Assembly: GCA_033439255.1 (NCBI GenBank)
Contig: CM065881.1
Span: forward strand, 2,852,001 to 2,916,000
Direction: 5' to 3'
Source: Hericium rajendrae
Taxonomy: Eukaryota > Basidiomycota > Agaricomycetes > Russulales > Hericiaceae
DNA: 64,000 nucleotides
Shown here: piece after piece, positions 25,539-36,824 of the stretch
Layout: each line of letters begins with the position of its first letter
How positions within the stretch are numbered: position 1 is the first letter of the stretch
Program-made: the position numbers and the translations under genes
The notes under the pieces: generated by a model
Databases searched by the model: none
What the model saw: only the letters and a program-made list of their open reading frames with translations
What the model was told of the DNA's origin: nothing

Positions 25539-27329
25539 ATGCTCCTTCTCAAAACCCTTCCGTTCGCTCTGGTCTTGCTTATAGGTGCTAATGATGTGCT
25601 CGCCGCTCCCCGCGCTGACACTCAGTCGCGCGGGTTACATATGCCCCTGCTCCGCCGCGCCGTGGTAACGCGCAGCGACGACGAATGGGGCGTATGGCTG
25701 AAGCAGCAGAGGGAAATCCTTGAGACCAAGTACGGTGGCGGCCAGAGTCGCAGGAAACGTGCTTCTGGCTTGAATTTGTATGTCTCTCATATCAATGTGA
25801 CCTTCGTTTCGTTTCGCTAAACCGCAACGATCCTGCAGGATAGTCAACCAGAATGCAGACTCAAGGTTTGTGTTATTTCTCCTCACTCCGCCTGCGCCGG
25901 CGTATTGAAGTGCCTTGCAGTTACTTCGGGTCTCTCGCCGTCGGCACTCCGGCCCAGGCGTACAACGTCATCCTCGACACCGGTTCATCCGATCTCTGGC
26001 TCGCAAGCTCCGCGTGTATCTCAGGGTGCAATAACATCCCCACTTACAACGCGGAAAGCTCCTCTTCCTTTCAGAACCTATCCACGCCGTTCTCCATTAC
26101 TTATGGTAGTGGAAAGGCGAGTGGCGTGCTCGCCACGGATGTGGTGCAAATGGCCGGTTTCCAGGTTGATAACCAGGTCTTCGGTACGTCTTCCCCCTCT
26201 CCGCTTGTCAGTCGAATGTTCAATTGGCCTTTCGCGCTTCGTTTCAGGCGTGTGTGACGTCGTCTCCTCGGGCTTGCTCAATGCTCCCTTGTCCGGCTTG
26301 ATTGGCCTAGGGTTCGAGAGTCTCTCCTCCTCCGGCGCAACGCCGTTCTGGCAACAGCTATATACGAAGAATGTGTGGGACCAGCCTGTCATGGGTTTCA
26401 TGCTCACACGCTACCAGAACATATCCAATGCTGCGCAGCTGGAGTCTGGAGGCACCTTCACGATGGGTGCGCTCCTTCGCCCATTCTCCTGGGACCGTCA
26501 CATTTAACTCTGTTACACCAGGCAACGTCAATAACACGCTTTATACTGGGGATGTAGACTTCGTAAATATCCCCTCCGGCCAGATCGGCTTCTGGACCAT
26601 CCCGATAACCTCTCTGAGTGTCAACTCGAATGCGGTTTCGATCCCTTCCGGCTCCCAGTCCTACGCGGCCGTCGACACCGGCACGACGCTCATCGGCGGC
26701 CCGCCCTCGCAGATCGCCGCCATTTTCGCGCAGATTCCGAACTCGAATCCCGGCACGGGGAACTTCGAAGGCTACTACACCTACCGTAAGATTTTGCGCT
26801 TCGTCCGTAAAATGGGCCGGGGCTGATTTGCATTGGTGCAGCTTGCGATACGGAGGTCGAAGTAGCTATGTCGTTCGGCGGGCAGAACTGGACCATCAGC
26901 CCCGCCGACTTCCGGCTCACGCGTCTGAACGGCGGCTCGACCTGCGTCGGCGCCTTCTTCACCTTCAGTAGCTCGAGCTCCGCGCCGCCCTGGATCATCG
27001 GCGACACCTTCCTCGTAAGTTATGTCCCTCCCGTGCCTTCCCATGCCCTCCCCTCCCCTCTTGATCCGATGTTGAAAATATCGCAGAAAAACGTGTACTC
27101 CGTCTTCCGCGCGAGCCCGGCGTCCGTCGGCTTTGCGCAGCTCTCCGACTTCGCGCTATCGCTCAACGGCGCGGATAATCCCGTGCCTTCGCCTACGATC
27201 GGCGCCGTGGCCGCGAGCGTCACCGGCTCCGGGCGCACGCACTCTGGTGCTGCCGTGGGCGCCTCCGCGCACGGCAAAGCGGTCCTATTTGCGCTCGCGG
27301 GCGCGGCCGTCGGCGCGTGGATGCTGTGA
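25539..27329 (+). CDS. Secreted aspartic protease (pepsin family A1)
   Basis: Seven exons: 25539-25777, 25839-25865, 25921-26183, 26248-26466, 26522-26785, 26842-27014 and 27087-27329, giving 475 aa. A signal peptide is clear (MLLLKTLPFALVLLIGANDV, then Leu-Ala). A propeptide of about 70 residues ends in a dibasic run (RRKRAS), a likely processing site. The mature enzyme shows the first active site ILDTGSSDLW, the flap region FSITYGSG, the second active site AAVDTGTTLIGGP, and the late core motif PPWIIGDTFL. The C-terminus is a Ser/Gly/Ala-rich spacer ending in a hydrophobic tail (VLFALAGAAVGAWML), which could be a GPI-anchor signal or a membrane anchor, so the protease may stay on the cell surface (inferred). 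It should cleave peptide bonds at acid pH, in nutrition or wall turnover. Confidence 0.93.
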
Positions 27330-28014
27330 ATTTATGATCTATATGATGTTTTCTGTGGTATAGCAAAGGGGAATCATGACAGGTTCTATGGAAGGATCAA
27401 GGACTCGATTTGTTGAATACATAGTTTTCTTTAGCATACTTTCTATTAATTGCAAGTAGTGCTGCTCGTTTTGCTTTCATCCAATCTATGTAATTTTATC
27501 CAGTCACACAATTTAGATGTCTAGTCGACATCTAGACAGAACGATGATCTTCTGTCCGAGGTCAGCTACGGAGACTAGTCGACATCGCATCTCATCTTCT
27601 CGTTCCTTGGATTTCCTCGTCGCACTCGACACCGTCACATGATCAAAATATCTAGCGCCAAACTGGTGGGCGCTTAATGGTTGTTTCTTCCAAGCTGCTG
27701 CCACAGTTCGCCAGGTTATTACCAACTGTTTACTAGCCGCAGGGAAGTGATCCTATTCCATCAGTCTCTCGACAAGCTTATCGGAAGCGAGAACGTGATT
27801 CTGGCCCGAACACACGACTGTCTCGTTCTTAGAACATTGGTTCGATTCTTGCCAGATACTAGTGGCACGAGGCCGCCACGCCGCCACGGGCCCACGCACC
27901 CACACTATTATAAGAGGCAAGCAAAAAGGGAACCTTATGCACTTCATACCACAAGCCGCATGTTGATTGATGTTCCCATCCGCATTTCTGCGTTCATCCC
28001 GGCGGCCTGCCACC
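27330..28014. other. Intergenic; contains a small hairpin
   Basis: No gene seen. At about 27514-27534 a perfect 8-base stem (tagatgtc/gacatcta) encloses a 5-base loop. It lies about 185 bases after the protease stop and may be incidental. The last 50 bases are probably leader of the next gene and contain an upstream in-frame ATG (27970) that would extend the protein by 15 residues. Confidence 0.4.
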
Positions 28015-29673
28015 ATGTTGCCGGTGTGCACGCTTTTCCTTCCCAGACTCACATTGCGCCATGTCAGTGGCCCGTATCGCCAGCTGAGCAGGTCTGGTTC
28101 TGTCTTCCAGAATGTGTGCAGCGTAGCGCCACATTCATTCCGCCAGCAGCTCGCATTGTCGAGGCCCGCAACACCGTTTGCTGAGCGTATCCGCTGGAAA
28201 GTCACCGTTGGGCGCCACATTTGGGTAGGGTTCATCTTTTATCGCGTATGCATCTTTGGCTACTGACATGTTTCTCTGGTGATTCTGTAGTTTGCAGCGG
28301 CGGTATCGTTCTCTGTGTTCGCTGCCGCTGCGTATTACGCAAACATGCAGACTGAGTTTTGGCTGCGCAACCTACAAGACCATCCACAATTCAAAAATGC
28401 CCTCCGTCCTCGATCTGTCGATCTGTCCTATGTATCCTTTCGGTGGCTGCACCACGTCAGTTCTATGCACTAAACAGATATCGGTAGTCACTGATGGCAC
28501 GTCTCTCGAAGCGTTTACAACTGTGGTTCGACAATACGAGCACCCGGCTCGTGAAGCAGAGCTATACGCTTTTGTATCGCTACCACCTAGTGAAGTCCAT
28601 TCAGATATTCTTGAACCACCACTTGAAGGGGAGATTGCGGCCCTGGACCTCGACCATCTTCGGCACGAGCCTTCTCGTGCTCGTCATCGCGAGGCGTTGG
28701 CCTGGGGCTCGCCGCTTCTTTGTGCACGACCCGCTCTCAGGGAGACGGTACACGCTTTTTACCAGCATATTCAGGTTGGAGGATTTCTTGCCCTGATGAA
28801 TAGATAGGCCATCCTGACATGACTATGTGTCACAGCTTCAAGTCATTCATGGGCTTGCTTTTGGCCTGGTGGACGGTGGACAATTTCGGTGTGTTCTTTA
28901 CTACATCTTTCGTGTGGTTCTTTCTCATTTTCACTGAGGTAGCTGGCACTTTCGTCCACGAGTCGCGGATAAAGGACGGCCGTCCGGGCTCTTTCCCCGA
29001 AGTAAATGCAGCCTACCACTTCTTGGCTTTCTACATTTCAGGTACACCAGCTCCTCCAGGCGCCGCAATATCCATCACGCTCGCAAATGTGACGCTTATT
29101 AGCTTGCTTTCCCAGCTGGCCTGTTCTCCGGCCTTATCTCCCACATCGTGGCCGCGAGGATTCTATATCCTGCCGTGATATCCCGATTCCCCCTCGTGAA
29201 ATATATCCCGAGAATGTTTAGACGATACCCTGCAGCAAGTGGCGGGAAGCCCACCGGTATACCCATCTCCGGAGGTGGCGCTGGCGCCGTCTATGCCTGT
29301 GTCACATGGGAGGCATGCACTTTTCCCGACGGCGTGTTAACCTTTCAGGAAGGCTACCCTAATGTGTGGTACCTGTCATCGACGGCCGCCGTCACAATGC
29401 TGATCGCATGGAACCTGCTTGGCTTGAAGAGGGGTTGGAGGTACGTCCTAACCTTCCGTGCTGGGTGGCTTTCATTGACTTCTGGACGTCCTGCGAAGGC
29501 GCTTTAACCACGTGGCGAACCTTGCGGGAGCTGCATTCGGCGCAATCTATGCGTCGTATGGATTGCGGTTTTGGGACCGGATGCGGGCCGTCTATGGACC
29601 AGGACCGAGAACCAAGGCCTCATCGTCGCTCTCACCAAGTTCTTTATTTCGAGAAGTGAAGAAGAACGACTAG
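28015..29673 (+). CDS. Rhomboid-family pseudoprotease (catalytic residues lost)
   Basis: Seven exons: 28015-28224, 28291-28431, 28488-28774, 28836-28888, 28943-29041, 29116-29440 and 29499-29673, giving 429 aa in one clean frame. The ATG at 28015 has an ideal context (gccaccATG). The N-terminus is basic and hydroxyl-rich (RLTLRHVSGPYRQLSRS), like a mitochondrial presequence. The order of membrane segments and the sequence HDPLSGRRYTLFTSIF match the intact rhomboid at 35094-36669, as do intron positions and phases. All four functional positions differ from that paralogue: the oxyanion His and Asn in FHMLIN are Gly and Ala (FMGLLLA), the catalytic Ser in GASGAIYA is Ala (GGAGAVYA), and the catalytic His in HWAHLGG is Asn (HVANLAG). 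It should keep the fold but not cleave proteins, as in iRhoms and derlins. It may regulate the active paralogue or its substrates (inferred). Confidence 0.85.
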
Positions 29674-29963
29674 TAGCGTCTAGAAGGAAGTCATGTTTAG
29701 CAATGCTCTCGGTTATTTTCATGCTTGCATCGCAGCTCCGTCTAACATCACGTTTCTGTGTCTTGTAGTGCTACGCCCATCTATTTCCATTCAACTCGCT
29801 GTAGCTATTTATACTAGATAGGATATTAGGATATTGATATACGACAAATACACAATGGTGTCTAATAGATGCTCGACTTGTATGCCCCCGTTAATTGAGA
29901 TAAATAAGATAGATGCCACGCCGCCGGAAATAACGAGTGTCGTTCTATTGCTCCATCGGCCCA

Positions 29964-31242
29964 TCAACGGTATCTCGCGCGAGGAAAATCCGCAACCGCG
30001 GGTCTAGTGTCGCTCCATCGGCACCACATCATGTTCTCGACGTCGACATCGCGCAGCGTGAGCGGAAGCGCCTCGCTCACGCTGCACTGCGCGCCATGCC
30101 GAAGCCCTGCGAGACGCGGCGCGGCCTTCGACCCGCTGCCCGCATCCTGCGACGCCGCCGTGCCTGCGTAGACGCCCTGCAGGATGATGAGGCAGAAGCA
30201 GATGCCCTATGCATGCATGCTGAGCTGCCGCCGATCCCTGAATGAGGCGACGCACCATGACTGGGGGGAGCATATCAAACGGGATCATGTACGCGGGCGA
30301 GCGCGCGAGGAAGGCGCAGAGGAAGGCGAGGACCGTGCTTGTGTAGAGCGCGCCGCTCTCGATCAGGCCGAGGAGGACGGGCTGGATGTACGGCGCGGTG
30401 CGGGCCATGCGGTAAATCCGCCAGACGATCGCGGCTGCGCGGATGCAATGGGCGGGTGTTTGGGGCGTGCAGAAGGGGAGACGCACCGGTGCAGTATATG
30501 CTGATGGATACGGTCAGCACGGCGTAGGCGACGACCGGCCAGCGTTTTGTCGGCACGTACAGGCTCGCCGCCGTCCTCAGGTGGGAGAAGGAGATAAAAA
30601 TCGGGATCTGCATGGCTAACAGATTGCGTTACAACTCGCGTCGGTATATTTATGAAGTAGCGAGTACTTGCCGAAGCATCCCAGCAGAAGGACTATCGGG
30701 ATGACGATAGAGATAGGTCGCTGATCGTAGACAACATAGCAGCGCCATAGCTGCTCAGAGCACGCAGAGTCGGACCTGTGCTCGGAGGATATTGCGAAAA
30801 ATGTACCAGGATAAGGTCGCCAAGAATGGTCTGTAACGCGTATAGCACGCCCTTCGCTATATCAAGCGACGTCGCTGCGTCATTGTAGTACGAGGCGGGA
30901 CCTGTGGAGTCATCCGTATACGCACGGAAAGCGCACATAAAACCGATAATGAGGTGCTGTGCAACAGGCGACAGCATCAGCGTTGGGCCGGGTGCCGTAG
31001 GGATTCACTGACACATGTAGCGATCACGAGCATGATGCTAGCGACAAGCTGCAAAAAGGCATTTCGGCGCCAGTCCTTATTGCAGCGTATGAGGACGATG
31101 AATGTGTTGATGCAAAGCGTAAAGAATACACCTGGAAATGCCATAAGTAAGGTCAACGTTACAAAGCCTGCACAAACTCACCGAAGAAGAATGTCTCAAG
31201 AAAGAGTGCGAAGAACTCGGCCTTCTCGAACCCAAAACCCAT
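29964..31242 (-). CDS. Seven-helix membrane protein of a mushroom-expanded family
   Basis: Seven exons: 31242-31182, 31131-31013, 30956-30807, 30750-30672, 30615-30487, 30434-30256 and 30176-29964, giving 309 aa. Typical family blocks are visible: the first helix FFALFLETFFFGVFFTLC; LYALQTILGDLILLWRCYVV, where the family has a conserved GD and Trp-Arg; and TAAIVWRIYRMA followed by GLIESGALYTSTVL. I know this family as hypothetical proteins of agaricomycetes with several transmembrane helices; no function is established. The fourth intron (30671-30616) starts GCAAGT, so it appears to be a GC-AG intron. No GT donor nearby keeps the frame. The hydrophilic C-terminal exon (70 residues) is less certain. 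Confidence 0.8.
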
Positions 31243-32052
31243 CGTCAGAAGGACAGACGGCGTTGAAGGATCGAGTTGAGCAATGTATCGCGGTTCGAAA
31301 GCTCACTATAAGTACTCCAAAATCGGGACTTAAGTAGTCATGCTGAGCTGCTGACAGCATATGCCGGCGGCAGGTAGATGCACAGTAGCGAAGCCAGAAC
31401 GAGGTTTCGTGTGGGTTGGAGACATGGCCACGACGCACGAAGGCAATGTACGTGGACGCCATCTGATATAGCTTGACATGTAATTATTGGTATGCGGGAG
31501 CAGTGATGAGTAGCTATGCTCTTCGAGTTCGGGCGGTCAATGCACTGCATATACTGTATGTTCTTGTCAGCTGATTGGGGCTAGTAAACAATTGCTCTAG
31601 TCGTGCCTGCAATGAATATTTTGCGTTAATACGTGCCTGCTGGATTACATTTCTCGAGAATTCAAAAGCACACGGTCAATACACGAGATGAAGACGGTAG
31701 GAGCATCCGGATGAGGCAAACGAGGATCCGATAGTCTTCCACGACGCAAGTCAGACACGTAGCATCAGCATCAGACAGCTGCACAACTGGCCATCAGAAT
31801 ACTACTGCCAGGATAGACATCATACCACGTACAGTATCCATCTAAGGACCGAAGATCCCAGTCGGCGCCGGAAGTGTGTGAGCCCACAAAGCTCATTCGT
31901 CCTGACAAAGTGGGGCTAGTCGACATCAGGATATTGCATCACGACCTGAGACATTAGCGCGACAACTGACCATCAAAACGTCTATACCCATCAAGTCTTC
32001 CCAGCTTTATCAAGCCTCGGAACCACGTCAGCGCCAAACCAGCGCCAGAACC
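31243..32052. other. Intergenic
   Basis: Between the start of the membrane-protein gene and the end of the methyltransferase gene. Short frames only. Several tracts of AT-rich sequence; no conserved signal seen. Confidence 0.4.
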
Positions 32053-33195
32053 CTACAGCGCCCCCGCCCGCCTCCGTCCCATCCAAACCGCATATCGTGG
32101 CCCCAGCGGCCCATGCCCGCGCTCGCCACGCAGACTCCATACCGCCCACCCCTCGTCCCGCCGGCCGAGCCACCCCTCCACGAACTCGCGCACGACGTCC
32201 TCCGCGCGCAGCTCCGCGACGACGAGCACGGTGGTCTTGTCCGGCGCCGTCAGCGCCGCGAGCGTGTTGAGGAGCGGCGGGACGAGCGTGGGGTGGTAGA
32301 TGCAGTCGACGACGAGCAGCACGTCCGGCGCGTCCGCGAGCACCGCGTCGGGCAGCTGGCGCTGCGCGGGCAGCGTCCAGTCCAGCGCGGTGGCGGTGAT
32401 CGCCGTACTGCTGGGCGGCGGCGGGCGGATGTGCGATATGTTCTTGTGCAGGAGCGGGACGAGCGCGGGGATATCGGTCGCGGTGTAGCGGCGGACGTGG
32501 GGGCCGAGAACGACGCTGAGGAGACCGGTGCCTGCGCTGTAAAGGGAGACGTTGGGATGTGATGATGGGCAGGAAAGAAAGGACAAGCGTACCCCAGTTC
32601 GAGAATGTGCGCTTTGGAGAGATGCTCCGGACTAAAGAGGGTCTGCGGAGTCGGGAAGCGGAGCTCCTGCAGGAATAACTGGGCAAAGTCGATGCTGGGG
32701 AAAGAACAGTAATTTCAGACATTGCAGTGGTGAAACAGCCGGAACATAACTGTGTACCTTGCCTTCCACAGAACGCTTCCGGTGTCGCCGCTTCGGCTTC
32801 TCAGTGCGGTTCCGTCCTGGGCGAGCTCGAACTCGTGCACCTCCGGCTCAGCTTTCTTCATCTTGTTCCTGCTCTTACGCTTGCCCTTCCCAAAGACGGT
32901 TTCAGGTAACTGTTGGGCTGGTGGGACAGTTGTAATTTGAATGGTCAGGGCATCCTTCTTATTGTCTAAGAAGCCCAAGCCGCGAAATGGACCGTCACTG
33001 TCGCCATCAGCTGGCTTGAGAGTGGCAAGCTCGGTATAAAGCAGGAAAACCTTGAATGACGAAAAGCAAGCCGAACAGAGCTTCGGTTCGGATATAATTT
33101 TGTAGGGAGAGATCTCGTACCTCTTCGTCGGCATCGGTAACAATGCCCGCATATGACGGCAATGGCATGAGATCATAACTGATAGTGTCGGCCAT
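32053..33195 (-). CDS. Class I SAM-dependent protein methyltransferase (METTL21/RKM5-like)
   Basis: Four exons, 33195-33121, 33050-32758, 32694-32593 and 32536-32053, give 317 aa with consistent phases. The first third has a basic insert (GKGKRKSRNKMKKAEPE). The catalytic part shows GSVLWKASIDFAQLFLQ, then the SAM-binding motif I ILELGAGTGLLSVVLG, the acidic TATDIPALVPLLHKNI, and DVLLVVDCIYHPTLVPPLL, where the family has a conserved DC-x-Y. These are hallmarks of the METTL21 group, which methylates lysines on ribosomal proteins, elongation factors and chaperones. I cannot assign the substrate. Codons become strikingly GC-rich in the last exon. A decayed copy of part of exon 2 lies at about 34720-34890. 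Confidence 0.85.
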
Positions 33196-33641
33196 GTTGT
33201 GCAGATATTGTCGTTAGAACTATATAGATGTGCGCTTGAAAGTCGAAGCAATGAGAAAGACCTGCGGATTCCCTGGAAGAAAAACAATACGATGCTAATT
33301 CTGGTGTTAAAGCTGCATAGTGGCCCTGATATGATCCCAATAGATCCCTGAAGATTGGATACCTGTCTCCCGAGAGTAGAGAAGGAACGAGTCGAGTAGC
33401 ATGTAATGTGAGTCCGAATGAAGAGGCGGAGACTCGGAAGGGTAGTGACACTTAGTGAGGCAAACCCAAACCCTAATGGACCTCTGCACGTGCAGGCCCA
33501 CGTAAATACGCATGACCGGCGCGTCCTGCCTTCGTCCCCTCCTGCGTCGCGTCTCCAAGCAAAAAGCTGACTATATGCGCCTGTATCCTTCCCTAACATC
33601 ATTTCTACGCGTGTTATAGGCTATATCCCCTATCAGAAATC

Positions 33642-34680
33642 ATGGCCGATCGTCAATATCAATATTGTCCCTGCAAGGTTTGTTCTAGCTGCGAGCCTCC
33701 CCAAGCCCAGATAACGCGCACGATATACAATCACTTGAAGAGAGATGAGAGGGCCGAGGAAAAGAGAAAACTTGAGGAGAAGAGAGAGAAGGAGCAGAAG
33801 AGAAAGGCTCAAGAGAAGAAGTCTGAGCAGAAGAAAGCCTCTGCTAAGGCACAGTTGGCTAGCTTGTCGACGCAAGGACCTTCACCACCGACAGGGCCTC
33901 CTCCGTCGCTTTCCCATCCTCTGAGTCTGGAGGAGAAGAACTCCAATGGTTCCAATATATCCGAGTTAAGAACTCGAATGAAGCGCCGACGCGAAGGTAA
34001 GCAAGCATATTTAATGGATGTTTCGCCTAGAGATATTTAAGCAGGAAATGGTAGCCGAGGAAGAGCAGATCCGGCGCATCGAGAGACGCGCAGCGTATAG
34101 TCACATCTTGAAAGTTTGCCAAGATGCCATCGACCAGCTTGACGCCGCCAGCCCAGGGATTGAGTCTGACAAAGTGAGGACGTGACTCTCACCTCCAGAG
34201 CCGAATTTCCCAGCGAAGCGCCGTCGCGAAGGTATAGATAATCAACTGGCATCATGGTCAACAAGGCTGACGAGGAGGAAAATAGATCAAGTCGGCCGTG
34301 AGGAGCGAGTCCGCCTGCCGCTCCGCCACGAACGTCGTTCCCCTCCTGCACAAGAAGATCTGCAGCATTCACTTGCCATCTACAAGAGCCTCCGGATCCT
34401 CAATTATGGCGACGGAATACACATTGCGGGCCCATCGCTAGCTGAACGGAGCCGTGCTCGTCGCCAGGAGAGAGACGAGAGGCGTCATCGAGAGCAGGCC
34501 GAGAACGAAGCTCGAGAGGTCGGTTCTTCCGCTTCCCGTTTTGAAAGTGGGGAGCCCGGTGACGAGTCGGGTCAAGACGAAGGTATGCTTATCACAGATC
34601 TGCACTGCACGAAGTGTGGCGAAGCATCTCCGTCAGAGGAAGAGGAAGAGCTAGAGCTGAAAGAATCAGGCATGGAATAG
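33642..34680 (+). CDS. Transposon-type coiled-coil protein, Plavaka-like N-terminus, probably incomplete
   Basis: The first exon from 33642 starts MADRQYQYCPCKVCSSC and continues ITRTIYNHLKRDE, the Cys/His start typical of proteins from Plavaka-type DNA transposons. It then becomes a highly charged coiled coil. Coding character continues to 34680: MVAEEEQIRRIERRAAYSHI, CQDAIDQLDAASPGIESDK, and a long frame ending CTKCGEASPSEEEEE. To join these, introns of only 34 bp (33997-34030) and about 27 bp (after 34174) would be needed, shorter than any other here, so small deletions are an alternative. The phrase KRRREG occurs at the end of the first block and again in the third, suggesting an internal repeat. 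No transposase catalytic core is present. It is likely a fragment of a plain DNA transposon or a domesticated remnant. Confidence 0.45.
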
Positions 34681-34719
34681 TAGAAGGCCACAGAATACTC
34701 ACTTTATGTTCTCCAGAAT

Positions 34720-34890
34720 GCTCCTAATGTTTCCGCGTCAACTTCTTGTTCGATGTCCAGAAGTCGATACCGTTTCTTCCCCCAGCTCGAACTCACGCAC
34801 TTCCGGCTCGTGTTTCTTCGCTTCGCTTTACGTCCCCTTGCCTCAAGGAGCTGTAATTAACTTGTAGACATTTCGATAATGAGAGCCTGT
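34720..34890 (-). pseudogene. Decayed fragment of methyltransferase exon 2
   Basis: On the minus strand 34818-34784 reads KKHEPEVREFELG, against KKAEPEVHEFELA in the neighbouring methyltransferase, with most bases identical. Weaker similarity extends on both sides (ALIIEMST against ALTIQITT). In-frame stops and gaps flank it, and no other exon of the gene is present, so it is a duplicated and decayed piece of a host gene. Confidence 0.6.
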
Positions 34891-35093
34891 GGAGAAGAAC
34901 TGGTACTTGATTTCATGAGCATTATGGCTCTGGTGCAAGTCGCAAAGTACTGTGACGCGCTTGGAAGACTGAATATAAACCCTTACCCTAGGCTAGTGTC
35001 ACGGCCGGCTTGCGAACGCAATCGAATCCGTCACAGCGCTCAGCGCGTCCACCCGCTCCGAGTGCTCCTGCTCGCCACCGCCGTCTTCGAGCC

Positions 35094-36669
35094 ATGATTT
35101 GGCTTGCTCGTCTCCGGGCATGTCAGCCCCGGATCTCCCCCACCTCCCGCTCCTTCTCCTTTTCTTCCCGCCTCTGGCTCCCCCGCTCTACCCAAACTCT
35201 CAAGACTGCGCACCACAGCAGGACTATCCCGTCCTTTCGCGACCATCTAGCCCGCACAAACACGGTCCGGTCCTTTAGAGAGTCGCTAGCCTACCCTCCA
35301 ATCGGCAGACACATCCTCGTACGCGCCCCCATTTCGTCGCCTCGCAGTCCTGATTTTTGTACAGTTCGTCCTCGGCTCCTCGTGTCTCCTCTTCGGTGTC
35401 GCGGCGCACGACACAAATGTCGTTACCGCGTTCTGGGAGAAATACTTCCCCAAGATGTCGCCCGTGCTCCGATTTCATACGCCCACGACGCTAGACATCC
35501 TCCGGGCGCGCCAAGCCGTCCTCGCAGCCGTGTGTCCCTCCTTGCCCTTACATTCTCCATTTTCTCCCGCCTCACCTCCACTCTAGCGGCTCTCACAAAG
35601 CCTCAAATCCCTCGCCGACTCTCTCTCGTCCGCCCCCGCGCTTCTCAAGAGCGTCGTCCTGCACGCCAGCACCGCGCTCGCGGAGGCATACCTCAACGCG
35701 ACCGAGGGCCGCCGCGTCGGCTGGGGCATCTGCGTCGTGAACGTCTCCATCTGGCTCCTATGGCAAGTCCCGCGCCTGCGGCCCTTCATGCAGGCGCACT
35801 TCACGCACAACCCGCTCAGCGGGAAGGCGTACACGCTGTTCACGAGCATGTTCAGGTGCGTCCGCCGTGTCCGATGTCCACAAGCGTAGTCCAGACCGGG
35901 AACGGGTTTGCAGTCATGCGTCATTCTTCCATATGCTGATCAACAGCTTGGCGCTCACGAGCTTCGGTATGCATTTTTATGCCTGCCTCGTCTGAGCGAT
36001 TTGACACCCGCCGCGCAGCGTCCGCCACGACCACATGGATGCGGCAAGAACAGGCACGCTCGCACTCCGGCCTCCTCGAAGCCACCACGACCTACCACTT
36101 CCTCGCCATGTTCATCTCCGGTCCGCCCCCTCTCCTTCCCCCACTCCCTACCACTAACACCCCCCGCAGCCGGTCTCTTCTCCTCCCTCGTCTCGCACGT
36201 CGTCAGCGCGCGCCTGCGCTACCCGCGCCTGCTCGCGGCCCTCGCGGCGCCGACGCTCGCGCACCTGACCGCGGCGGTAAAGACGACGCCGATCCTGCCC
36301 TCGCTCGGCGCGAGCGGCGCGATCTACGCGACCGTGCTTGTGAGCGCGTTCGCGTTCCCGAGCGCGCAGCTCAGCCTTGTGTTCCCGCCGACGCCGGCGT
36401 TCCCGATCACGTACGGCGTCGGCGCGATGGTGCTGCTCGACTGTGTCGGCGTGCTGCGCGGGTGGCGGTGCGTGTCTTTCTTTCCTGCGGTGTTTGTGCG
36501 TGGTGCTGATTGGTTGAGTTTGGGCAGGCTGTTTGATCACTGGGCGCATTTGGGCGGCGCGCTGTTCGGAGTCGTGTATTACTGCGTGGGGCCGACGGTG
36601 TGGAACCGGCTGCGCGCGAGCCTGTTGCCGCTGGCGGGGAAGCCGAAGGAGAAGGACAAGGAGGCGTAG
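35094..36669 (+). CDS. Rhomboid intramembrane serine protease, probably mitochondrial
   Basis: Seven exons: 35094-35318, 35365-35529, 35587-35855, 35914-35966, 36019-36120, 36170-36467 and 36528-36669, giving 417 aa. The N-terminus (MIWLARLRACQPRISPTSRS) is basic, Ser/Arg-rich and free of acids, like a mitochondrial presequence. The membrane core has the oxyanion His and Asn in SFFHMLINS, the catalytic Ser in LGASGAIYA and the catalytic His in DHWAHLGGALFG, so the Ser-His dyad is intact. The best-known fungal relative is Pcp1/Rbd1 of the inner mitochondrial membrane, which processes dynamin-like Mgm1 and cytochrome c peroxidase; whether this gene is that orthologue is inferred. The length is somewhat above the yeast protein. 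Intron positions match the inactive paralogue at 28015-29673. Confidence 0.88.
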
Positions 36670-36824
36670 GGTGTCCATGGCTGGGTGAGTCCGGCTGCTT
36701 TTGGATTACGGGCGTGTCGTTGATACGGTATTGCGGCGCAGAGGCCGGCGCGATATCTGTTGGACTGGGACACCATCACTCTGTATCTAGTAATTGCAAC
36801 GCCCTGCTCGCATTCAGATGGATG

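Noticed and set aside
27830-27860. ggttcgattc, resembling a tRNA B box
   Set aside because: No A box at the right distance and no cloverleaf can be drawn around it.
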